DNA of 7,126 nucleotides from contig DAOVAK010000133.1 of NCBI GenBank assembly GCA_030671095.1, positions 1 through 7,126 of the forward strand, in the 5' to 3' direction. Position 1 is the first letter of the stretch. Every line of letters starts with the position of its first letter. A program made the position numbers and the translations under genes. This stretch comes from Deltaproteobacteria bacterium. GTDB lineage: Bacteria > Desulfobacterota > DSM-4660 > Desulfatiglandales > HGW-15. The notes beneath the pieces are model-generated. The model was not told the DNA's origin. It did not search any database and was given only the letters and a program-made list of their open reading frames with translations. Of the stretch, positions 5,816 through 7,126 are shown piece by piece.

Positions 5816-6634
5816 ATGGATGAAAAGGCCGCAAGACTGAAAAAAGAAAAACTGATCCGTTATCTCAAAGGACTAGATTCTCTGCTGGTAGCTTTTTCTG
5901 GAGGTGTGGACAGCACTTTCCTTCTGGCTTCAGCCCACGAAACCTTGGGGAACAAGGTTTTAGCAGTCACGGAGAGCTCTTCAACATATCCTTCCAGGGA
6001 ACGGCGGGAGGCTATCCAGTTTGCAGAAGAGAGGGGCATTGAGCACGTGGTTTTCAAATCAGATGAGACCAGCATTCCTGAGTTTGTATCCAATGCCCCG
6101 GACAGGTGCTACCACTGCAAAAAATCGCTTTCTCAAGAACTTGTAAAAATAGCAGGAGAAAGGGGCGTAGAACATGTGGCCTATGCGACCAACATGGATG
6201 ACCTGACTGACTACCGTCCTGGTTTGAAGGCGGCTGATGAAATGGGGATTATCTCCCCTCTTGTAGAAGCAGAACTGAACAAAGAAGAGATCCGTTTCCT
6301 CTCTAAAGAGATGGGGCTTCCCACATGGGACAAACCGGCCATGGCCTGTCTGGCCTCGAGGATTCCCTACGGGGATGCCATCACCGAAAAGAAACTGATG
6401 ATGGTTGAAGAAGCAGAAGAGTATTTGGCGAAAAATGGTTTTAGACAATACAGGGTAAGACATCACGGATCTGTGGCCAGGATAGAGGTGGAGAGCTCAG
6501 AGATCGAGAAGATCAATGAGCCAATTTTGAGGAAGGACATTGTGGAGAAATTCAAGAAGATCGGGTTTCTCCATGTGGCCGTTGACCTGGAAGGCTACAC
6601 AACAGGCAGCATGAATAGGGCCCTAAAAAAATAA
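5816..6634 (+). CDS. larE: LarE-type ATP-dependent sulfur transferase, three-cysteine form
   Basis: The 272-aa protein belongs to the PP-loop ATPase family of LarE, which adenylates and then thiolates the carboxylates of pyridinium dicarboxylate mononucleotide to make the nickel-pincer cofactor of lactate racemase. The PP-loop SGGVDS is at 28-33, and the conserved block DDLTDYRPGLKAADE at 128-142. PAMACLASRIPYG (174-186) holds C178, equivalent to the sacrificial cysteine C176 of Lactiplantibacillus LarE. Two further cysteines occur in RCYHCKK (C98, C101), where the Lactiplantibacillus protein has YYA. This C-x2-C plus C pattern marks the class reported to bind a [4Fe-4S] cluster that carries the transferable sulfur, so it is probably catalytic and not single-turnover. 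larB, larC and larA are not in view. The SD is weak (GGATAGGT). A YcaO-like gene follows beyond the repeat element. Confidence 0.93.
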   Translation: MDEKAARLKKEKLIRYLKGLDSLLVAFSGGVDSTFLLASAHETLGNKVLAVTESSSTYPSRERREAIQFAEERGIEHVVFKSDETSIPEFVSNAPDRCYHCKKSLSQELVKIAGERGVEHVAYATNMDDLTDYRPGLKAADEMGIISPLVEAELNKEEIRFLSKEMGLPTWDKPAMACLASRIPYGDAITEKKLMMVEEAEEYLAKNGFRQYRVRHHGSVARIEVESSEIEKINEPILRKDIVEKFKKIGFLHVAVDLEGYTTGSMNRALKK

Positions 6635-6687
6635 ATCGGCCACAAACGGATTGAGTATATTAACCACAGACTCACAGAAAATTGTCA

Positions 6688-6714
6688 GACAGGATCGACA
6701 AGATTGACAGGATC
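6688..6714 (+). repeat. Left arm: three tandem 9-nt units
   Basis: The stretch divides into GACAGGATC, GACAAGATT and GACAGGATC, units one and three being identical. The mirror-image array lies at 6874-6900 on the other strand. Confidence 0.8.
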
Positions 6715-6719
6715 CTTAG

Positions 6720-6858
6720 GATCGCTTGAAGGTCAATGTGGAGCACCTTGGGGGTTCAGAAATAAGCTCGCTTATGTCTGAACGCCCAAGTGCTTCCACA
6801 TCAGCCCCGATGAGAGTTCATCGGGGCGTCCCGCTGCGAGCGGGGACCTTAAGCGATC
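6720..6858. ncRNA. Folded core: closing stem enclosing three hairpins
   Basis: GATCGCTT-g-AAGGT (6720-6733) pairs with ACCTTAAGCGATC (6846-6858), 13 pairs with one bulge. It encloses three hairpins. The first is a long stem, 6736-6801, with about 28 pairs, two mismatches, two single bulges and a 4-nt loop at 6767-6770. The second is a perfect 10-bp stem, 6804-6827, with a GAGT loop. The third is a 6-bp stem, 6830-6844, with a GCG loop. The sum is a compact four-way junction with almost no unpaired linker. The fold would form in single-stranded DNA or in RNA of either strand. None of the stems is followed by a T-tract, so they are not ordinary terminators. Whether it is transcribed as a functional RNA is unknown. 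Confidence 0.45.
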
Positions 6859-6873
6859 TAAAACCGTCTAGAT

Positions 6874-6900
6874 TATCAAGTAAATCCTGTTAATCCTGTC
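6874..6900 (-). repeat. Right arm: three 9-nt units, inverted copy of the left arm
   Basis: Read on the minus strand this is GACAGGATT, AACAGGATT, TACTTGATA, the same 9-nt unit decaying towards the element core. It pairs imperfectly with the units at 6688-6714. Confidence 0.75.
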
Positions 6901-6906
6901 TAGTAA

Positions 6907-6937
6907 GGTCTGTGGCTGTCTGTGTGGGTCTGTGGCT
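6907..6937 (+). repeat. 11-bp direct repeat within the right end of the element
   Basis: GGTCTGTGGCT occurs at 6907-6917 and again at 6927-6937, a 20-bp period. The left end has a single full CCACAGA copy plus a partial one, so the right terminus seems duplicated relative to the left. Confidence 0.7.
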
Positions 6938-6947
6938 AAATAAAAAT

Positions 6948-6952
6948 GGAGG
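6948..6952 (+). promoter_or_regulatory. Shine-Dalgarno of the YcaO-like gene
   Basis: GGAGG lies 6 nt before the ATG at 6959 and 9 bp outside the repeat element, so the element ends right at the translation-initiation region without disrupting it. Confidence 0.7.
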
Positions 6953-6958
6953 ACAAGA

Positions 6959-7126
6959 ATGAGTCATAAGGTGGTAATGAAGGACGCCTTTAAGGGGTAC
7001 ACCCTGGATCAGGATAAGATATGCACGCCAGAAGAGACGGTTCGGCGATTCAAGGAAAAACTGAAAGAGGTGGACCTGGATATTTTAGAGAAGACCATGA
7101 GAATCGATAATTGCCGGCTCGATATC
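6959..7126 (+). CDS. N-terminus of a YcaO-like protein (runs off right edge)
   Basis: Fifty-six codons are present, opening MSHKVVMKDAFKGYTLDQDK, with TPEETVRRFKEKLKEVDLDI at 23-42 followed by LEKTMRIDNCRLDI. The 'PEETV.R...L...DLDIL..T.RID..RLDIPV' opening is how I recall stand-alone YcaO-domain proteins of archaea and deltaproteobacteria beginning, before the ATP-binding core. YcaO enzymes phosphorylate backbone amides to make azolines or, with TfuA or other partners, thioamides. The catalytic region lies outside the window, so the call rests on the N-terminus alone. It is preceded by a good SD. The 324-bp gap after larE makes an operon possible but unproven. Confidence 0.6.
   Translation, partial: MSHKVVMKDAFKGYTLDQDKICTPEETVRRFKEKLKEVDLDILEKTMRIDNCRLDI

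Larger units (their letters stand above)
6660..6939. mobile_element. 280-bp structured inverted-repeat element (MITE-like)
   Basis: The element is bounded by TTAACCACAGA (6660-6670) and its near-exact inverse TCTGTGGCTAA (6929-6939). Inside are imperfect arms built of 9-nt ACAGGAT units, and a core that folds into a closed multi-stem structure (6720-6858). It carries no open reading frame. CCACAGA...ACAGGAT inverted repeats of this kind are, to my knowledge, scattered through many deltaproteobacterial genomes. The architecture fits a non-autonomous element mobilised in trans. No clear target-site duplication is visible at the edges. It fills nearly all of the 324-bp gap between larE and the YcaO-like gene. 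Confidence 0.6.

Noticed and set aside
6804..6827. Perfect 10-bp GC-rich hairpin as a larE terminator
   Set aside because: There is no T-tract after it on either strand, and it is an integral part of the larger closed fold.
6660..6939. CRISPR array or retron msr/msd region
   Set aside because: The 9-nt units are too short, inverted and without spacers for CRISPR, and no reverse transcriptase gene is adjacent within the window.

Overview
The window looks like chromosomal DNA of a mesophilic anaerobic bacterium, most likely a deltaproteobacterium (Desulfobacterota, sulfate-reducer or syntroph relatives). This is inference. It rests on moderate GC with AT-rich gaps, a stand-alone MvhD/HdrD-type hydrogenase iron-sulfur subunit, a three-cysteine LarE next to a YcaO-type gene, and a CCACAGA...ACAGGAT inverted-repeat element of a kind I associate with these genomes. 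No phage, CRISPR, tRNA or rRNA was recognised.

Layout. At the left edge is the first 23 codons of a minus-strand gene, perhaps a small ABM/NIPSNAP-like protein, with a textbook Shine-Dalgarno. A 408-bp gap (72-479) carries candidate promoters on both strands. Next are an MvhD-like protein (480-926, +) and a membrane-anchored zinc peptidase of the MA type (919-1848, -); these two converge and overlap by 8 bp. A 278-bp gap with a GC-rich hairpin leads to a CPA2/Kef-type cation:proton antiporter with a C-terminal RCK (TrkA-N/TrkA-C) module (2127-4130, -). Upstream of it is a gene for the nucleoid protein HU (4243-4512, -), which ends in a strong intrinsic terminator. A perfect 14-bp LacI/PurR-like palindrome and a possible kef promoter overlap this terminator region.

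The 260-bp HU upstream region is AT-rich and divergent. It faces an ADP-ribosylglycohydrolase (4773-5693, +), followed by the sulfur-transferase LarE (5816-6634, +). A 280-bp, highly structured repeat element (6660-6939) separates LarE from the 5' end of a YcaO-like gene (6959 to the right edge, +).

How the genes may work together. Most are single housekeeping or accessory functions: ion homeostasis, nucleoid structure, ADP-ribose removal, envelope proteolysis. The suggestive pair is LarE and the YcaO-like protein. LarE loads sulfur onto carboxylates, and YcaO enzymes activate amides by phosphorylation for heterocycle or thioamide formation, so the two may share a sulfur-chemistry pathway. 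The repeat element between them may be a non-autonomous mobile element and could also act on the RNA level. It is the most unusual structure in the window.
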